Notes: a model not told the origin generated them from the sequence alone. Counted from the first letter of the stretch, positions 26,569 to 36,471 are shown. The stretch: DNA of 64,000 nucleotides from Komarekiella delphini-convector SJRDD-AB1 (GCF_014831675.1 NZ_VJXY01000011.1:112436-176435); one strand, 5' to 3'. Numbers and translations are program-made.

Positions 26569-27008
26569 TGACTCCTATCACACCACTGCTAAACATCCAG
26601 ACTATCTATTCACGCTCCTAGAAGCGATATCAGATTAAACAGGAAGTTTACCGTTCATCCGGGAATTGATACAAGATGCTTATAGTAGTTTTCAGTTACT
26701 TGCAATGCACTTTCCCCTAAACAGTTAAAAGTCAGTTTGGCTTTTAGTATTCCCGCAGAGTAGCAACTGCCGTTCAGAATTGTTACTCTACGAATAGCTT
26801 CTGACTTATTGCTACAAACTTCCTTTACTATGCGTAAAATCCTAAAACTTACTCCATTGCGACATTCAAACCTCATTTTTACCTGAGTAAATTCTCCTAT
26901 CTTCCAAATTCAATTCTGAATTATCCCGGAAGTATAATTTATTGTTCTCTCTCTGGCAGAGTATATTTGTGTTAATATATGTAAAACTAATACCCTGAGC
27001 GCAGATCA
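26569..27008. other. Divergent intergenic region between alr and the HNH gene
   Basis: Contains a minus-strand ORF at 26655-26876 (73 codons, MRFECRNGVSFRILR...) that overlaps no other gene, but its codon content and lack of a recognisable fold do not convince me it is translated. The final 100 bases are AT-rich and should hold the promoter of the plus-strand HNH gene (GTTAATATATGTAAAAC near 26972). Confidence 0.35.
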
Positions 27009-27506
27009 ATGGGGAAGGTTTTAGTCTTAAACGCTTCTTACGAACCGCTCAACATAACGAGCTGGCGTCGCGCTACGGTTCTGTTAATCAAGGGCAAAGC
27101 AGAACGCGTGGAACATAACGGTAAGTTCCTGTACTCGGATTTCCCGCTGCCAACTGTGATCCGGTTGCGTCACTATGTGCGCGTTCCCTATAAGGAAATT
27201 CCTCTGACTCGCCGAAATATACTGCACCGTGACGGTCATACTTGTCAATATTGCGGTTATACAGGGGATGAGTTGACCTTAGACCATGTGATACCGCGAT
27301 CGCGCGGCGGGGGTGATACTTGGGAGAACATTGTTACAGCTTGTGTCCGTTGCAATGTAAAAAAAGGCAACCGGACGCCCCATGAAGCCCACATGCCTTT
27401 GCGTCATCCCCCTCGTCAACCTTACAGCAGTCTCTATTTCGAGGTTAGTAAACATTTGAAGAGTGGACTGCACCAAGAATGGCAAAAGTATGTTATTGGT
27501 CTTTGA
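27009..27506 (+). CDS. HNH endonuclease family protein
   Basis: 165 residues, strongly conserved in cyanobacteria by its look. MGKVLVLNASYEPLNITSW opens the protein; the HNH core is CQYCGYTGDELTLDHVIPRS, then GGGDTWENIVTACVRCN, giving two zinc-binding CxxC pairs and the catalytic DH...N. The family includes proteins of unknown role kept as single-copy genes in photosynthetic organisms, so nuclease activity is inferred from the motif only. Confidence 0.9.
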   Translation: MGKVLVLNASYEPLNITSWRRATVLLIKGKAERVEHNGKFLYSDFPLPTVIRLRHYVRVPYKEIPLTRRNILHRDGHTCQYCGYTGDELTLDHVIPRSRGGGDTWENIVTACVRCNVKKGNRTPHEAHMPLRHPPRQPYSSLYFEVSKHLKSGLHQEWQKYVIGL

Positions 27507-28181
27507 CATGAAACAATCTAGCCCCAGAAGCGCAGAAGAATAATCATCTGTTGATCTTTTAGCTTCTTTGTTGGCATAGCTGTCTATCTTTTCGGAAGGC
27601 AGCTAAACTTTTACTGAACACATTTGATTTTGATCGCTTGTTCCCTGCATAAGAATTGTCTGAGGTTTCTGAGGGAAGTTTTCAGACATCAGGAGATAAA
27701 GTAATCTGCACAAATTTTGGCAAGCAAGATAACAGCTTATTATTTTACCTCATAAAAATGAAAAATAACTGGAATGCGCTTGAAATTACTCAAAAGCAGA
27801 TACGAAAAAAGCGTATTTCACTAAAAACAATTGTTAATTGCTCATTAGTCACAAGGATGAGATTATTGACATAATAAAAGACTGTCAAATCAAGAATTGA
27901 GTATAAAGTACGAAGCGGCTAGTACACCTTAAGTCAGATAAATTTTGAGGTTAGCGAGCAACTTTGAACAAAAATCCTGTTTATTTAAACCATGTAAACA
28001 GAAAAGAAGTGATTATTTGTAGACTTTACATGTATTCTGGATAGATTTAGTTGATTGATCAGGGCAGCGGCACTGCTACTAATGAAAAATATACTCTGAT
28101 ATATAGTGCGATGATTTGATATTTTTGCGAAAATTATAATATATGTCTAAATCAGTAAATTGTTAATTTTAGTATTTTTTA
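27507..28181. other. AT-rich intergenic region
   Basis: 675 bases. A plus-strand ORF at 27656-27874 has low coding character and is not accepted. The 22-base block CTTAAGTCAGATAAATTTTGAG at 27928-27949 matches one upstream of the chemotaxis operon (24630-24651) with two differences. Otherwise nothing is seen. Confidence 0.4.
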
Positions 28182-29501
28182 ATGAATCAACGGAGCCTTA
28201 CACTTCAAACAACGTTTCCTATGTACTTGAATTCTCCTGTTACTCAGTTTGATAGTTTGTCATTAACCACAGAGCTAAACTCAGATGAACCTGAAATAGA
28301 GAAACCAGTGGAACTTCCACTTACCCGCCCGTCTTTACCGCTATCGACAGGTGAAGGTGGCACTTATCCAGCGCAACGTGGTAATTCTCTGGCAAATCAG
28401 AAATCAGAAGAACTGCAAAAAACCCTCTTGGCGCACCGACACGATCGCCAATTGGTAATCCTACAAGATTTCCCTGATCCGGATGCTCTATCCTCTGCTT
28501 GGACTTATCAGTTAATTGCTCAGCAATACGATATCAAATGTGAAATCATTTATGCTGGCGCTTTGAGCCACCAAGAGAATATTGCCTTGGTAAGACTGAC
28601 TAATTTGCCTGTTCAACGCTGGACACTGCAAACCTTGAAAAGTAAAGATTTGTCATCTTATCAAGGTTTCGTACTAATTGATAACCAGGGAACCACTTCT
28701 CAGCTACTATCAGCGGTACAGCAGGCTGGAATTCCCCTAGTGGCGCTGATCGACCATCACAGCTTACAGGGGGAACTCAACTCAGAGTTTGAGGATGTTC
28801 GTCCTTATGTACGAGCTACGGCGACAATTTTCACTCAATACTTACAATCGGGATTACTGGCTCTAGATAGCAGTATAAATCAACATGTCAAATGTGCTAC
28901 TGCCTTAATGCACGGCTTGCGATCGGATACAAATCGGCTCATGCAAGCGCAAGAAGAAGATTTTATGGCTGCTGCATATCTGAGTCGATTTTATGACGCC
29001 CAACTGCTAAACGCGATTTTACAGGCAAATCGTTCCAAGCGGGTAATGGATGTTATCGAGCGATCGCTTAAAAATCGCATCGTGCAAAATAACTTTTCTA
29101 TTGCTGGTGTTGGTTACTTACGCTACGACGACAGGGACGCCATCCCCCAAGCAGCTGATTTTCTCGTCACCGAAGAAAACGTCCACACCGCCGTAGTTTA
29201 CGGTATTGTTCACGATGAAGATGAAGAATTGGAAATAGTCATCGGCTCTTTAAGAACCAGCAAACTCACCCTAGACCCCGATGAATTCATCAAAGAAGCC
29301 TTTGGACAAGATAGCAGTGGGCGGTTTTTTGGCGGTGGACGGACAAGCGCAGGTGGTTTTGAAATCCCAATGGGCTTCTTGTCTGGCAGTAACGAAAATT
29401 CTACTTATGCGAAAATGAAATGGGAAGTATTCGACGCTCAAATTAAGCAAAAGCTGCTGAGGTTAGTTAACCCCAAAGACAACCCGATTCAGTCGGAGTA
29501 G
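28182..29501 (+). CDS. DHH-family phosphoesterase (NrnA/RecJ-like)
   Basis: 439 residues. An N-terminal extension of about 85 residues precedes the DHH domain: LQDFPDPDALSSAWTYQL (motif I), GFVLIDNQGT (motif II) and ALIDHHSLQG (motif III, the DHH triad). A C-terminal DHHA1-type glycine-rich segment GRFFGGGRTSAGGFEIPMG binds substrate. Members hydrolyse short oligonucleotides, pAp or cyclic dinucleotides; which one is not decided by sequence here. An in-frame ATG at 28221 is an alternative start. Confidence 0.85.
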   Translation: MNQRSLTLQTTFPMYLNSPVTQFDSLSLTTELNSDEPEIEKPVELPLTRPSLPLSTGEGGTYPAQRGNSLANQKSEELQKTLLAHRHDRQLVILQDFPDPDALSSAWTYQLIAQQYDIKCEIIYAGALSHQENIALVRLTNLPVQRWTLQTLKSKDLSSYQGFVLIDNQGTTSQLLSAVQQAGIPLVALIDHHSLQGELNSEFEDVRPYVRATATIFTQYLQSGLLALDSSINQHVKCATALMHGLRSDTNRLMQAQEEDFMAAAYLSRFYDAQLLNAILQANRSKRVMDVIERSLKNRIVQNNFSIAGVGYLRYDDRDAIPQAADFLVTEENVHTAVVYGIVHDEDEELEIVIGSLRTSKLTLDPDEFIKEAFGQDSSGRFFGGGRTSAGGFEIPMGFLSGSNENSTYAKMKWEVFDAQIKQKLLRLVNPKDNPIQSE

Positions 29502-29586
29502 AAGTAGATGGGGAGAACTTCTAACTCATGCAGCAATCAAAGTGTTTGCTCAGATAGCATCCCTAACTCATTCGTGATCAACATAT

Positions 29587-29613
29587 TTCCCAACTTTTCT
29601 AAAAAGTTGGGAA
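29587..29613 (+). terminator. Hairpin terminator after the DHH gene
   Basis: TTCCCAACTTTT, loop CTA, AAAAGTTGGGAA: 12 paired bases about 85 bases after the stop. Followed by TCTTGGTCTC, so only weakly T-rich. Confidence 0.6.
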
Positions 29614-29883
29614 TCTTGGTCTCATCACAAAAGATGAACTGATTGAGGATGTAGTTCGTGCCCAAAGTAGATAGGCACAAATAAAATACAGGTTTATTCA
29701 AGGTTTAAATCTATTGCCATATCTATCTATAACACTTAAAACACCTAACGCTGTGCTGTACCGAACGGATGGCAGATCAACGAAGACTAATGATGATTAA
29801 GATTAGAATATATTAATTCCCATCAGGCATAACTACTAACTCAGCACGGGCTACGGCACGCTACGATCGCAAAACTCAGAGTA
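29614..29883. other. Spacer before sixA
   Basis: No gene. Near 29843-29870 lies CTCAGCACGGGCTACGGCACG, a variant of the dispersed repeat also found at 571-594 and inside thiO-thiG, placed about 30 bases before the sixA start. Confidence 0.4.
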
Positions 29884-30420
29884 ATGGAACTTTACTTAAT
29901 TCGTCATGGTATCGCCCAAGAAAGGGGATTAGACATCAAAGATGAGCAGCGAAGCCTCACCAAGGAAGGGCGGCAAAAAACCGAGAAAGTTGCCCAGAAG
30001 ATTGTCAAACTTGGTTTGCAATTTGATTTGATTGTCACCAGTCCCCTAGTACGTGCTCGCCAAACTGCTGAAATTCTTATAGCAGAGAAACTAAGTTCTC
30101 AGTTGGAGGAATCTAGCCACCTCGCCCCTGATGGTAATATATCCAGCTGGCTCATCAACTGGTTAGAGCCAAGAAATTATTCACAAAATACCCAACTAGC
30201 ACTAGTTGGACATGAACCTAATTTGAGTATTTGGGCAGAAACTCTCCTTTGGGGAACCGAAATTCTGAGCAGTGAAAGCCGCTCCAGAGAGTTGTCTGAG
30301 GTCAAAGCAGGTTTAGTCTTGAAAAAAGCAGGTATGATTGGGATAAAACTACCAGAAGCCGGCTCTCCCCTGGGTCGTAGTCAAATGTTTTGGTTGACAC
30401 CACCCAAGTACTTGCTGTAA
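29884..30420 (+). CDS. sixA: Phosphohistidine phosphatase SixA
   Basis: 178 residues of the histidine-phosphatase (phosphoglycerate mutase) fold: MELYLIRHGIAQERG with the RHG catalytic motif at 7-9, VTSPLVRARQTAEIL, and the second catalytic histidine in ALVGHEPNLS. SixA-type enzymes dephosphorylate histidine on phosphotransfer domains. No dedicated partner is adjacent, though a CheA with Hpt domain is encoded 11 kb away. Full length. Followed by an inverted repeat before gltA. Confidence 0.9.
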   Translation: MELYLIRHGIAQERGLDIKDEQRSLTKEGRQKTEKVAQKIVKLGLQFDLIVTSPLVRARQTAEILIAEKLSSQLEESSHLAPDGNISSWLINWLEPRNYSQNTQLALVGHEPNLSIWAETLLWGTEILSSESRSRELSEVKAGLVLKKAGMIGIKLPEAGSPLGRSQMFWLTPPKYLL

Positions 30421-30442
30421 CAGTTTTTCAACTTTTTTGTCA

Positions 30443-30484
30443 AAATTGTTGTTAGAACGACAACTGTTATGGCAACAACAATTT
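30443..30484. promoter_or_regulatory. 11-bp inverted repeat between sixA and gltA
   Basis: AAATTGTTGTT (30443-30453) and AACAACAATTT (30474-30484) are perfect complements around a 20-base centre that itself holds GTTGTTAGAACGACAAC. It lies 49 bases before the gltA ATG and could be an operator or the sixA terminator. Confidence 0.45.
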
Positions 30485-30532
30485 CTGGTAAGTTAGCGTG
30501 ATCAGATATTTCAAAAAGTAAATGGTGTTGCC

Positions 30533-31669
30533 ATGATGGTGTGCGAATACAAGCCTGGTCTAGAAGGCATTCCCGCCGCTCAATCGAGTATTAGCTATGT
30601 TGATGGGCAAAAGGGAATACTAGAATATCGTGGCATTCGGATTGAGGAACTAGCAGAAAAAAGTACATTCCTGGAAACTGCTTATCTCTTAATCTGGGGC
30701 GAACTGCCAAGCAAGGAAGAACTGGAAGCATTTGAGCATGAAGTTCGTTACCACAGGCGGATAAAATACCGCATTCGGGACATGATGAAATGCTTTCCAG
30801 AAAGCGGTCATCCAATGGATGCTCTGCAAGCCTCTGCTGCTGCTTTAGGCTTATTTTATTCGCTCCGAGATTTACATAATCCTGCCTACATTCGAGATTC
30901 GGTGGTTCGCTTGATAGCAACCATTCCCACAATGGTAGCGGCCTTCCAGTTGATGCGAAAAGGCAATGACCCCGTGCGTCCCCGCGATGACTTAGACTAC
31001 TCCGCCAACTTCCTATACATGCTCAATGAGCAAGAACCCGATCCCTTGGCGGCACGAATTTTTGACATCTGTTTGATACTTCATGTCGAACACACGATGA
31101 ACGCTTCCACCTTCAGCGCTAGGGTGACAGCTTCTACCCTGACTGACCCCTACGCCGTCGTTGCTAGTGCAGTCGGAACCTTGGGAGGGCCCCTGCATGG
31201 TGGAGCCAATGAAGAAGTAATTCAGATGTTGGAAGACATTGGCTCTGTAGACAATGTGCGTCCCTACATCCAAGATTGTCTGGAACGCAAAGCTAAGATT
31301 ATGGGTTTCGGACATCGTGTCTACAAAGTAAAAGACCCACGAGCCACGATTTTGCAAAAATTGGTAGAACAGTTGTTTGAGAAGTTTGGGCACGATAAAT
31401 TCTATGACATTGCCCAAGAGATGGAACGAGTGGTAGAGGAAAAACTCGCCTCCAAAGGGATTTATCCCAATGTTGACTTTTACTCTGGTTTGGTGTATAG
31501 AAAAATGGGGATTCCCACAGATTTGTTTACACCAATATTTGCGATCGCTCGTGTTGCAGGTTGGCTAGCCCACTGGAAAGAACAACTAGCAGAAAACCGG
31601 ATTTTCCGTCCCACCCAGATTTACAACGGTCGGCACGAAATTCCTTATGCCCCAATTGAGCAACGTTAA
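30533..31669 (+). CDS. gltA: Citrate synthase
   Basis: 378 residues, a full-length type I short citrate synthase. Key segments: the substrate-binding HTMNASTFSARV, the active-site GGPLHGGANEEVI, and MGFGHRVYKVKDPRA with catalytic His and Arg. Condenses oxaloacetate and acetyl-CoA, giving citrate for 2-oxoglutarate and nitrogen assimilation. The ATG at 30533 is directly followed by a second ATG; either may be used. Confidence 0.97.
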   Translation: MMVCEYKPGLEGIPAAQSSISYVDGQKGILEYRGIRIEELAEKSTFLETAYLLIWGELPSKEELEAFEHEVRYHRRIKYRIRDMMKCFPESGHPMDALQASAAALGLFYSLRDLHNPAYIRDSVVRLIATIPTMVAAFQLMRKGNDPVRPRDDLDYSANFLYMLNEQEPDPLAARIFDICLILHVEHTMNASTFSARVTASTLTDPYAVVASAVGTLGGPLHGGANEEVIQMLEDIGSVDNVRPYIQDCLERKAKIMGFGHRVYKVKDPRATILQKLVEQLFEKFGHDKFYDIAQEMERVVEEKLASKGIYPNVDFYSGLVYRKMGIPTDLFTPIFAIARVAGWLAHWKEQLAENRIFRPTQIYNGRHEIPYAPIEQR

Positions 31670-32069
31670 CTAGCAGTTTGATTGTCATTCATCCCAACCC
31701 CAGTTTACAGGAAGCACAAAAGTCAAAAGCAGATAACCGTTGCTGAAATGGTAGCGGAGGTTTTGTGTTGAAATACTAAAGGGATGACGGATGAAAAGAG
31801 GGGGAGACAAGAGTACTTGTTCACTTACTCCCCTTACTCCTCCTCAACGCAACGGGCTTTGTTAACTAATCTCAATGCCAACCATAAGTAGAAATCTCAT
31901 ATCGCTTCAAGGTGGTCAAACCATCCAAGGATATACTAGGCATGGGGATTAGCAACAAATCTTTAATCAAGTATCGTCTTAGCAGAGATTATAAATGGGT
32001 GAATTTACAGGTATTAATTGAACTAATAGTTGTAACTCACCATGACTCGATGACTTAAAGAGCGGAAAC
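31670..32069. other. Intergenic region between gltA and the ndh operon
   Basis: 400 bases. Contains a CCCCTTACTCCTCC repeat-like tract near 31832-31848. No ORF of note. The ndhA promoter should lie within the last 200 bases. Confidence 0.4.
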
Positions 32070-33188
32070 ATGAACTCAGGAATTGACCTCCAAGGAACTT
32101 TTATTGAATCCCTCAAGGATTTAGGAATACCAGCAGGAACAGCCAAAGCGATTTGGATGCCACTGCCAATGATACTGATGCTAATTGGAGCAACAGTGGG
32201 GGTTTTGGTCGCCACTTGGCTAGAGCGAAAAATTTCCGCCGCCGCGCAGCAACGGATAGGTCCAGAATATCAGGGGCCTTTTGGGTTGTTAGTGCCTGTA
32301 GCGGATGGTCTAAAGTTGGTCTTTAAAGAAGATATAGTTCCAGCCAAGTCCGACCCCTGGCTATTTACCCTCGGCCCAATTATTGTTGTAATTCCAGTGT
32401 TTCTGTCGTTTCTAATTATACCATTTGGACAGAATATCGTAATTGGCAACGTGGGCATGGGCGTGTTTTTGTGGATTGCCTTGTCTAGCATTCAACCCAT
32501 TGGCTTGTTGATGGCTGGCTATGCATCTAATAACAAATACTCTCTTTTGGGAGGCTTGCGGGCAGCAGCACAGTCGATTAGTTATGAAATTCCTTTGGCG
32601 CTGGCGGTACTAGCGATCGCTATGATGTCTAATAGCCTCAGTACCGTTGACATTGTTAATCAACAATCAGGCTACGGTATCTTGGGCTGGAACATTTGGC
32701 GTCAACCAGCCGGGTTCGTAATTTTCTGGATATCAGTCTTAGCTGAATGCGAAAGATTGCCCTTTGACCTACCGGAAGCAGAAGAAGAACTAGTAGCAGG
32801 CTATCAGACTGAATACGCTGGGATGAAATTCGGTCTATTCTACCTAGGTTCCTACGTTAACTTGATACTTTCTTCCCTATTGGTAGCAGTTTTGTACCTA
32901 GGCGGTTGGGACTTTCCCATTCCCCTCAACCTCATAGCTAGTTGGCTGGGAATCAGTGAAGCAAATCCCGTATTGCAGATAGTAACTGCTTCTTTGGGTA
33001 TTACCATGACCGTACTCAAAGCTTATTTATTGGTATTTGTCGCCATCCTGTTGCGCTGGACAGTACCACGGGTGCGGATTGATCAATTGTTAGATTTAGG
33101 ATGGAAGTTTTTGTTGCCTGTTGGTTTAGCTAATCTCCTATTAACCGCAGCTCTGAAACTAGCCTTTCCCTTCGCCTTCGGCGGATAG
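32070..33188 (+). CDS. ndhA: NAD(P)H-quinone oxidoreductase subunit 1
   Basis: 372 residues with about eight membrane helices, the length of cyanobacterial NdhA. Typical loops are [37 protein letters not shown] and [20 protein letters not shown], which line the quinone-binding region of complex I. Part of the thylakoid NDH-1 complex in cyclic electron flow, respiration and CO2 uptake. First gene of ndhA-ndhI-ndhG-ndhE. Confidence 0.97.
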   Translation: MNSGIDLQGTFIESLKDLGIPAGTAKAIWMPLPMILMLIGATVGVLVATWLERKISAAAQQRIGPEYQGPFGLLVPVADGLKLVFKEDIVPAKSDPWLFTLGPIIVVIPVFLSFLIIPFGQNIVIGNVGMGVFLWIALSSIQPIGLLMAGYASNNKYSLLGGLRAAAQSISYEIPLALAVLAIAMMSNSLSTVDIVNQQSGYGILGWNIWRQPAGFVIFWISVLAECERLPFDLPEAEEELVAGYQTEYAGMKFGLFYLGSYVNLILSSLLVAVLYLGGWDFPIPLNLIASWLGISEANPVLQIVTASLGITMTVLKAYLLVFVAILLRWTVPRVRIDQLLDLGWKFLLPVGLANLLLTAALKLAFPFAFGG

Positions 33189-33397
33189 TCATTAGTGAGT
33201 CAACGCGGTCTTCTCTACGAAACACTTTGCGTACTCCTACGCTTAAGCAAGCTACGCGTAGCGTTCCGTTGGCGCAGCCTCAAAGTAGAGAAGGAAAGGC
33301 GTGCTAGAGGATCACCCGAAGGGGTCATTAGTCATTAGTAATCTGACAAATGATTCATGACAAATGACAAATGACAAAAAAGAGAGAGTGAAACACA
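33189..33397. repeat. Repeat block between ndhA and ndhI
   Basis: Mosaic of GC-rich pieces (GCAAGCTACGCGTAGCGTTCCG near 33250, ATCACCCGAAGGGGTCATTAGT near 33310) followed by heptamer-like GTCATTA and CAAATGACAAATGACAAA units up to the ndhI ribosome-binding region. It lengthens the spacer inside an operon without a gene. Confidence 0.75.
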
Positions 33398-33982
33398 ATG
33401 CTAAAGTTCCTGAAGCAAGTTGGTGATTACGCCAAAGAAACTGTGCAAGCTGCTCGTTACATTGGTCAAGGGCTGTCTGTCACCTTCGACCATATGCGGC
33501 GGCGTCCAATTACCGTACAGTACCCTTACGAAAAACTGATTCCTGGCGAACGGTTTCGCGGTAGGATTCACTTTGAGTTTGATAAGTGCATCTCCTGCGA
33601 AGTCTGTGTTCGAGTTTGTCCGATTAACCTGCCTGTAGTGGATTGGGAATTTGACAAAGCTAGTAAAAAGAAAAAGCTCAACCACTACAGCATTGACTTT
33701 GGAGTTTGTATTTTTTGCGGTAACTGTGTGGAATATTGCCCCACTAACTGTCTCTCAATGACAGAAGAATATGAGCTTTCTACTTACGATCGCCATGAAT
33801 TGAACTATGACAACGTAGCACTAGGTCGTCTGCCCTACAAAGTAACAGATGACCCAATGGTAACGCCACTGCGTGAACTAGTTTACCTGCCCAAGGGCGT
33901 CCTCGAACCTCATGGACTACCTGCGGATGCGCCTCGTGCCGGTGCGCGTCCAGAAGACCTTGTAGAACAAACAGAAAAATAA
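33398..33982 (+). CDS. ndhI: NAD(P)H-quinone oxidoreductase subunit I (iron-sulfur)
   Basis: 194 residues. Two 4Fe-4S ferredoxin motifs, [12 protein letters not shown] and [12 protein letters not shown], carry the clusters that pass electrons to quinone at the base of the peripheral arm. The N-terminal amphipathic region ([17 protein letters not shown]) contacts the membrane subunits. Full length. Confidence 0.97.
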   Translation: MLKFLKQVGDYAKETVQAARYIGQGLSVTFDHMRRRPITVQYPYEKLIPGERFRGRIHFEFDKCISCEVCVRVCPINLPVVDWEFDKASKKKKLNHYSIDFGVCIFCGNCVEYCPTNCLSMTEEYELSTYDRHELNYDNVALGRLPYKVTDDPMVTPLRELVYLPKGVLEPHGLPADAPRAGARPEDLVEQTEK

Positions 33983-34080
33983 ATGTTATTTGTCATTTGT
34001 CCTTTGTCCTTTGTTTTTTCCTAATGACCAATGACCAATGACTAATGACTCATGACCAATGACTATTGAGGACAAAAACA
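33983..34080. repeat. ATGACCA/CATTTGTC tandem-repeat spacer between ndhI and ndhG
   Basis: TTATTTGTCATTTGTCCTTTGTC followed by TAATGACCAATGACCAATGACTAATGACTCATGACC: degenerate heptamer-type repeats from about 33985 to 34062. Confidence 0.7.
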
Positions 34081-34728
34081 GTGAATTTAGCGGAAGGGGT
34101 ACAGACTGTATCGTTTGGCGTGCTAGGTGCGATGATGATTGGGGCAGCTATTGGTGTAGTGCTGTTTGCCAACATTGTCTACTCTGCCTTCATGCTGGGA
34201 GGCGTGTTCATCAGCATAGCGGGAATCTACCTGTTGCTAAATGCTGACTTTGTTGCAACCGCACAAATACTAATTTATGTTGGGGCGGTTAATGTGCTGA
34301 TTTTGTTCGCCATTATGTTGGTGAACAAACGGCAGAATTTTGTGCCGTTTCCCAACTCTTGGGTGCGGAAAGTCCTAACAGCTATAGTCAGTATAGGATT
34401 GTTTGCCCTTTTAAGTACGATGGTACTGGCGACCCCTTGGGCTTACTCAACTACTTCTGTGGCTGGTGAAAGTTCAATAGTTTTAATTGGTGAACATTTC
34501 TTCACTGACTTTTTACTACCGTTTGAACTGGCTTCCATTTTGCTGCTGATAGCGATGGTAGGAGCAATAATTTTAGCGCGTCGCGAGTATTTGCCAGACC
34601 AAGTTACGCCATCCGATCTGCGGCAAACAGTTTTGACTTTGCCAGAACGTCCTAGAGAACTTATATCGACAAGCACCAGTACTGGAAGCGATACTGATAC
34701 CTTTCGTGGTGGTTCTCGTCGCGAATAG
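34081..34728 (+). CDS. ndhG: NAD(P)H-quinone oxidoreductase subunit 6
   Basis: 215 residues from the GTG at 34081, chosen because GAGG lies nine bases upstream and the product MNLAEGVQTVSFGVLG starts as expected; a TTG at 34066 would add five residues. Five membrane helices with the conserved GGVFISIAGIYLLLNADFVATAQ (in part) and AQILIYVGAVNVLILFAIMLV. Membrane arm of NDH-1. Confidence 0.95.
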   Translation: MNLAEGVQTVSFGVLGAMMIGAAIGVVLFANIVYSAFMLGGVFISIAGIYLLLNADFVATAQILIYVGAVNVLILFAIMLVNKRQNFVPFPNSWVRKVLTAIVSIGLFALLSTMVLATPWAYSTTSVAGESSIVLIGEHFFTDFLLPFELASILLLIAMVGAIILARREYLPDQVTPSDLRQTVLTLPERPRELISTSTSTGSDTDTFRGGSRRE

Positions 34729-34837
34729 GGAACTGTGGAGATAAAGGAGTAGAGGGGCACACAAGTAAGGGAAAATAACTCTTGACCCTTGACCCTTGAA
34801 CCTTGACCCTTGACAAATAACAACTGACATAAGATTC
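34729..34837. repeat. CTTGACC repeat spacer between ndhG and ndhE
   Basis: At about 34782-34813 four copies of a CTTGACC(CTT)/CTTGAACC unit. A different repeat type from those in the two preceding ndh spacers. Confidence 0.65.
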
Positions 34838-35143
34838 ATGCAACTCCAGTACTTTTTATTACTAGCAGCCGCTCTATTCTGCATTGGCATCTATGGCTTA
34901 ATTACCAGCCGCAACGCTGTACGGGTGCTGATGTCAATTGAGTTACTGCTCAATGCTGTTAATCTGAATTTAATGGCATTTTCCAATTTCCTTGACTCAA
35001 CATTAATTAAAGGTCAGGTTTTCACCGTGTTTGTGATTACCGTGGCGGCGGCCGAGGCGGCGGTGGGTTTAGCGATCGTGCTTGCCATTTATCGCAACCG
35101 CGATACCGTCGATATGGAGCAGTTTAATCTCCTGAAGTGGTAA
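34838..35143 (+). CDS. ndhE: NAD(P)H-quinone oxidoreductase subunit 4L
   Basis: 101 residues, three membrane helices: [37 protein letters not shown] (quoted only by its ends LLAAAL and NAVNLN) and [22 protein letters not shown] contain the conserved membrane glutamates of the NuoK/NdhE proton path. Ends 6 bases before nadK. Confidence 0.97.
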   Translation: MQLQYFLLLAAALFCIGIYGLITSRNAVRVLMSIELLLNAVNLNLMAFSNFLDSTLIKGQVFTVFVITVAAAEAAVGLAIVLAIYRNRDTVDMEQFNLLKW

Positions 35144-35149
35144 TAGTGC

Positions 35150-36070
35150 GTGCAACTAAAGCAGGTAATCATTGCTTATAAAGCGCGAGACGCCCAGAGT
35201 AAACGCTGGGCTGAAATCTGTGCTAAACAACTAGAAAACCGCGAGTGCCAAGTTTTGATGGGGCCTAGCGGGCCAAAAGACAATCCATATCCAGTGTTTT
35301 TGGCTTCAGCTGGTCAACCAATCGATCTAGCTTTGGTACTCGGTGGTGATGGTACTGTCTTAACTAGTGCCAGACATTTAGCCCCAGCTGGCATCCCCAT
35401 TCTGGGAGTGAATGTGGGAGGTCATCTGGGGTTTTTAACTGAATCTGTTGAGGAATTTCAGGATACAGAGCAAGTTTGGGATCGGCTGTTGGAGGATCGC
35501 TATGCTATCCAGCGGCGGATGATGTTGCAAGCGGCGGTGTATGAAGGTCATGGTTCAAATTTAGAACCAGTGAGTGAGCGTTACCTCGCTTTGAATGAAT
35601 TTTGTGTCAAACCCGCTTCCGCTGACCGAATGATTACCTCAATTCTTGAAATGGAAATTGATGGTGAGGTAGTCGATCAATACGTAGGGGACGGGTTAAT
35701 TATTTCCACTCCTACAGGTTCGACTGGTTACACTGTTTCTGCTAACGGCCCAATTATGCACGATGGTATGGAGGCGATTACCATCACTCCCATTTGTGCA
35801 ATGAGTCTTTCTAGTCGCCCTCTGGTTTTACCCCCTGGTTCCGTGGTCAGTATTTGGCCTTTGGGGGATTACGATTTGAGCACTAAGCTGTGGACAGATG
35901 GGGTGTTAGGAACTTCAATTTGGCCTGGACACCGCGTTGATGTGCGGATGGCAGAATGTCGAGCTAAATTTATTATTTTGCGGGAGAACAATTCGTATTA
36001 TCAGACGTTGCGGGAGAAGTTGCTCTGGGCGGGTACAAGGGTTCGCTACAGTAATAATCATCGAAATTGA
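35150..36070 (+). CDS. nadK: NAD kinase
   Basis: 306 residues from a GTG start 6 bases after ndhE, so coupled to the ndh operon. Diagnostic motifs: LVLGGDGTVLTSARHLA (GGDG, phosphate donor), GVNVGGHLGFLTE, ISTPTGSTGYTVSANGPI (catalytic). Phosphorylates NAD to NADP; cytoplasmic. Cyanobacteria often have two NAD kinases; which one this is cannot be told. A hairpin terminator follows. Confidence 0.95.
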   Translation: MQLKQVIIAYKARDAQSKRWAEICAKQLENRECQVLMGPSGPKDNPYPVFLASAGQPIDLALVLGGDGTVLTSARHLAPAGIPILGVNVGGHLGFLTESVEEFQDTEQVWDRLLEDRYAIQRRMMLQAAVYEGHGSNLEPVSERYLALNEFCVKPASADRMITSILEMEIDGEVVDQYVGDGLIISTPTGSTGYTVSANGPIMHDGMEAITITPICAMSLSSRPLVLPPGSVVSIWPLGDYDLSTKLWTDGVLGTSIWPGHRVDVRMAECRAKFIILRENNSYYQTLREKLLWAGTRVRYSNNHRN

Positions 36071-36139
36071 TTGAGTAGCTCAAGAGTGGATTTACCGCAG
36101 TACGTCTGTAATGCTCTTAAAGAGTCGCAAAATTATTCC

Positions 36140-36168
36140 AGCCCTCGGATTTATCCGGGGGCTTTCTT
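36140..36168 (+). terminator. Terminator of the ndh-nadK operon
   Basis: AGCCCTCGGAT, TTA, then TCCGGGGGCT (one mismatch) followed by TTCTT, about 70 bases after the nadK stop. Confidence 0.65.
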
Positions 36169-36471
36169 ACCCTATCGTGACGTTCTTTGCTGACTTACAT
36201 CGGTAGCGTATGTAAAAGGAAAATTTGTATCTTATTGCCAGATATTTTCGGCAGTCAAGCTCATAATAAAAACACCCTATACCTCATCCAAGAAATCAAG
36301 CGGCAATTGTGGGTAATAAACCGGACATGATATCGAGGGAGGATTTAGCAAAAAAAGCTTTCTGGAGAATCTTTTATCGAAAACTGTCTCAATCACGCTT
36401 CGGCACATTAATACATAATGTGATCTGCTAAATCCTAATAGAAAATTCTCACAATTTAAGTAGGAAGACAG
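36169..36471. other. Intergenic region with spaced inverted repeat upstream of the acyltransferase
   Basis: GGATTTAGCA (36341-36350) and TGCTAAATCC (36426-36435) are perfect complements 75 bases apart. Inside them, near 36405-36423, CACATTA and TAATGTG form a second, tighter palindrome. The downstream copy lies 36 bases before the ATG at 36472. No gene is seen. Confidence 0.5.

Noticed and set aside
26655-26876. Minus-strand 73-codon ORF between alr and the HNH gene
   Set aside because: No motif, no clear ribosome-binding site, unremarkable composition; kept only as a note in the intergenic entry.
27656-27874. Plus-strand 72-codon ORF in the gap before the DHH gene
   Set aside because: Low-complexity Lys/Ile-rich product expected from AT-rich DNA; no start signal.
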